A DNA stretch of 64,000 bases from Phaeobacter sp. G2 (GTDB taxonomy: Bacteria > Pseudomonadota > Alphaproteobacteria > Rhodobacterales > Rhodobacteraceae), in the NCBI GenBank assembly GCA_025163595.1, contig CP104100.1, positions 558,001 to 622,000 on the forward strand. The letters are read 5' to 3'. The notes under the pieces were generated by a model that was given only the letters and a program-made list of their open reading frames with translations, did not search any database and was not told where the DNA came from. Positions 63,064 through 64,000 of this stretch are shown piece after piece. The first letter of the stretch is position 1, and each line of letters starts with the position of its first letter. Both the position numbers and the translations under genes were made by a program.

Positions 63064-63636
63064 TTAACCCGGAACGGCAGACACGGACCTTGTGTCAGCG
63101 GGATGCTCCCGCGGGGGGCGCCCAAGCACATCTTTCAGCTCTTCCAGCTCGATGAAGTTGTCGGCCTGACGACGCAACTCATCAGAGATCATAGGCGGCT
63201 GGCTGCGAATGGTGGACACCACAGAGACGCGTACACCCTGCCGCTGCAAGCTGGCAATCAACGGGCGGAAATCGCCATCGCCTGAAAACAGAACAATGTG
63301 ATCAACGCGTGGCGCCAGTTCCATAGCATCGACTGCAAGTTCGATGTCCATGTTGCCTTTGACTTTGCGGCGGCCCATGCTGTCGGTGTATTCCTTGGCA
63401 GGTTTGGTCACCATGGTGAAACCATTATAATGCAGCCAGTCAACAAGGGGGCGGATGGGGGAGTACTCATCATTTTCCAGCAGAGCCGTATAATAAAAGG
63501 CCCGCAAGAGCTTTCCGCGGCGCATGAATTCCTGCCGCAGAAGCTTGTAGTCGATATCAAACCCTAACGCCTTGGCTGCGGCGTATAGGTTCGAACCGTC
63601 TATGAACAGCGCAAGCCGTTCGTCTTTGTAAAACAT
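63064..63636 (-). CDS. NYN-domain (LabA/DUF88-like) protein
   Basis: This 190-residue protein has a PIN-like fold with acidic sites in LALFIDGSNLYAAAKALG, NMDIELAVDAMELA and VLFSGDGDFRPLIASLQ. NYN proteins are putative metal-dependent ribonucleases. The ATG at 63636 (MFYKDERLALF) is preceded by AAGGA; an upstream ATG at 63672 is possible but lacks a ribosome site. It is divergent from folK. Confidence 0.85.
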   Translation of the reverse strand: MFYKDERLALFIDGSNLYAAAKALGFDIDYKLLRQEFMRRGKLLRAFYYTALLENDEYSPIRPLVDWLHYNGFTMVTKPAKEYTDSMGRRKVKGNMDIELAVDAMELAPRVDHIVLFSGDGDFRPLIASLQRQGVRVSVVSTIRSQPPMISDELRRQADNFIELEELKDVLGRPPREHPADTRSVSAVPG

Positions 63637-63772
63637 CCTAAAGTGTCCTTCCGGTAAGTCCGTTTGCGCCATTTAGTCCGTGAGTGAATTTTGGGCGGCG
63701 AAACGGGTGGACATATTGTAAGTACTTTGGCACCTGCTTCAAGTGTACGGGTTTTCCTAAGTGGGGTCAAAA

Positions 63773-64000
63773 GTGACCAACATACGATCAAAAGCGATCA
63801 TTTCTTTGGGTGGCAACCTACCCTTGGGCGAAATGTCGCCACGAAAAACACTATTGGCTGCAACTCAGGAAGTTTCTCGCCTTATAGGTGAACAATGCCA
63901 AGTTTCTCGGCTTTTTCAAACCCCTTGTTTTCCGGCAGGTGCCGGCCCCGATTTTGTCAATGCGGCCATGGCGATTGAGACTGCCCTAGACCCCGAAGAA
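63773..64000 (+). CDS. folK: 2-amino-4-hydroxy-6-hydroxymethyldihydropteridine diphosphokinase (HPPK), 5' part
   Basis: The first 76 codons are present and the gene runs off the right end. A GTG start gives MTNIRSKAIISLGGNLPLGE. The HPPK features LGGNLP and SRLFQTPCFPAGAGPDFVNA are clear, matching the substrate loop and the FVNA strand. Folate biosynthesis enzyme. A second GTG 12 bp upstream could also start it. Confidence 0.85.
   Translation, partial: MTNIRSKAIISLGGNLPLGEMSPRKTLLAATQEVSRLIGEQCQVSRLFQTPCFPAGAGPDFVNAAMAIETALDPEE

Noticed and set aside
1..64000. CRISPR arrays, rRNA genes and additional tRNAs
   Set aside because: No regularly spaced repeats, rRNA signatures or further cloverleaf sequences were recognised by reading; a dedicated scan was not possible.

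Overview
The window looks like a chromosomal segment of a marine alphaproteobacterium of the Rhodobacteraceae (Roseobacter group). This rests on the gene content: ectABC, a complete TRAP transporter, cydDC-cydABX with Fnr-type boxes, UPF0262/LMW-PTP/infA/maf/RNase-G-like/yacG/tRNA-Phe in a row, three consecutive def-family genes before fmt, and cobC-cobD. The base composition is fairly GC-rich. The genus is not determined.

Layout. 0-3.8 kb: ectoine synthesis (ectA-ectB-ectC plus a GntR regulator, minus strand), with a MarR regulator divergent. 3.8-12.1 kb: a cytochrome bd locus (cydDC, cydABX) with a TDT/SLAC1 anion channel and a DsrE-like protein trailing it. An NsrR-like Rrf2 regulator is divergent, and candidate Fnr and Rrf2 operators lie in both intergenic gaps. 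12.2-13.9 kb: a LysR regulator divergent from an azoreductase, with a T-N11-A palindrome between them. 13.9-21.8 kb: a tightly overlapping operon of a spermidine/putrescine-type ABC importer, an amidase, a deacetylase-fold hydrolase and a DUF1989 protein, with a divergent GcvA-like regulator. 22-26.8 kb: a housekeeping string (UPF0262, LMW phosphatase, nitrilase-fold hydrolase, infA, maf, RNase E/G-like, yacG, tRNA-Phe).

26.8-30.6 kb is a decayed mobile island directly after tRNA-Phe. It holds a ParB-like remnant, a small membrane protein, a phage small-terminase homologue, a GGACA/TGTCC repeat array, a RepA-type ATPase beheaded by an intact IS5-family (IS903-like) element, and the tail of a second IS5-family transposase. 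30.6-35.6 kb: an aminotransferase, FadR and Lrp regulators, a universal stress protein and an alanine/glycine:cation symporter. 35.6-41.4 kb: a TRAP transporter with class II HMG-CoA reductase under a divergent MocR regulator, most simply read as mevalonate uptake and catabolism. The presence of ispH, from the MEP pathway, elsewhere in the window makes a biosynthetic role for the reductase unlikely.

41.8-49.1 kb: smc, a secreted YbjN protein, an MltB-type transglycosylase, cobD and cobC. 49.3-52.9 kb: a glutathionyl-hydroquinone reductase, a small conserved protein, an L,D-transpeptidase and a PatB/MalY-type lyase. 53-56.6 kb: three peptide-deformylase paralogues (the third has lost its catalytic motifs), fmt and three small genes. 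56.6-60.1 kb: a TRIC-type channel, rnhA, a methyltransferase, a LysE exporter and ispH. 60.4-64 kb: an orphan hybrid histidine kinase, a NYN-domain protein, and the start of folK running off the right edge.

All assignments come from reading sequence and motifs by eye. No database search or structure prediction was run.
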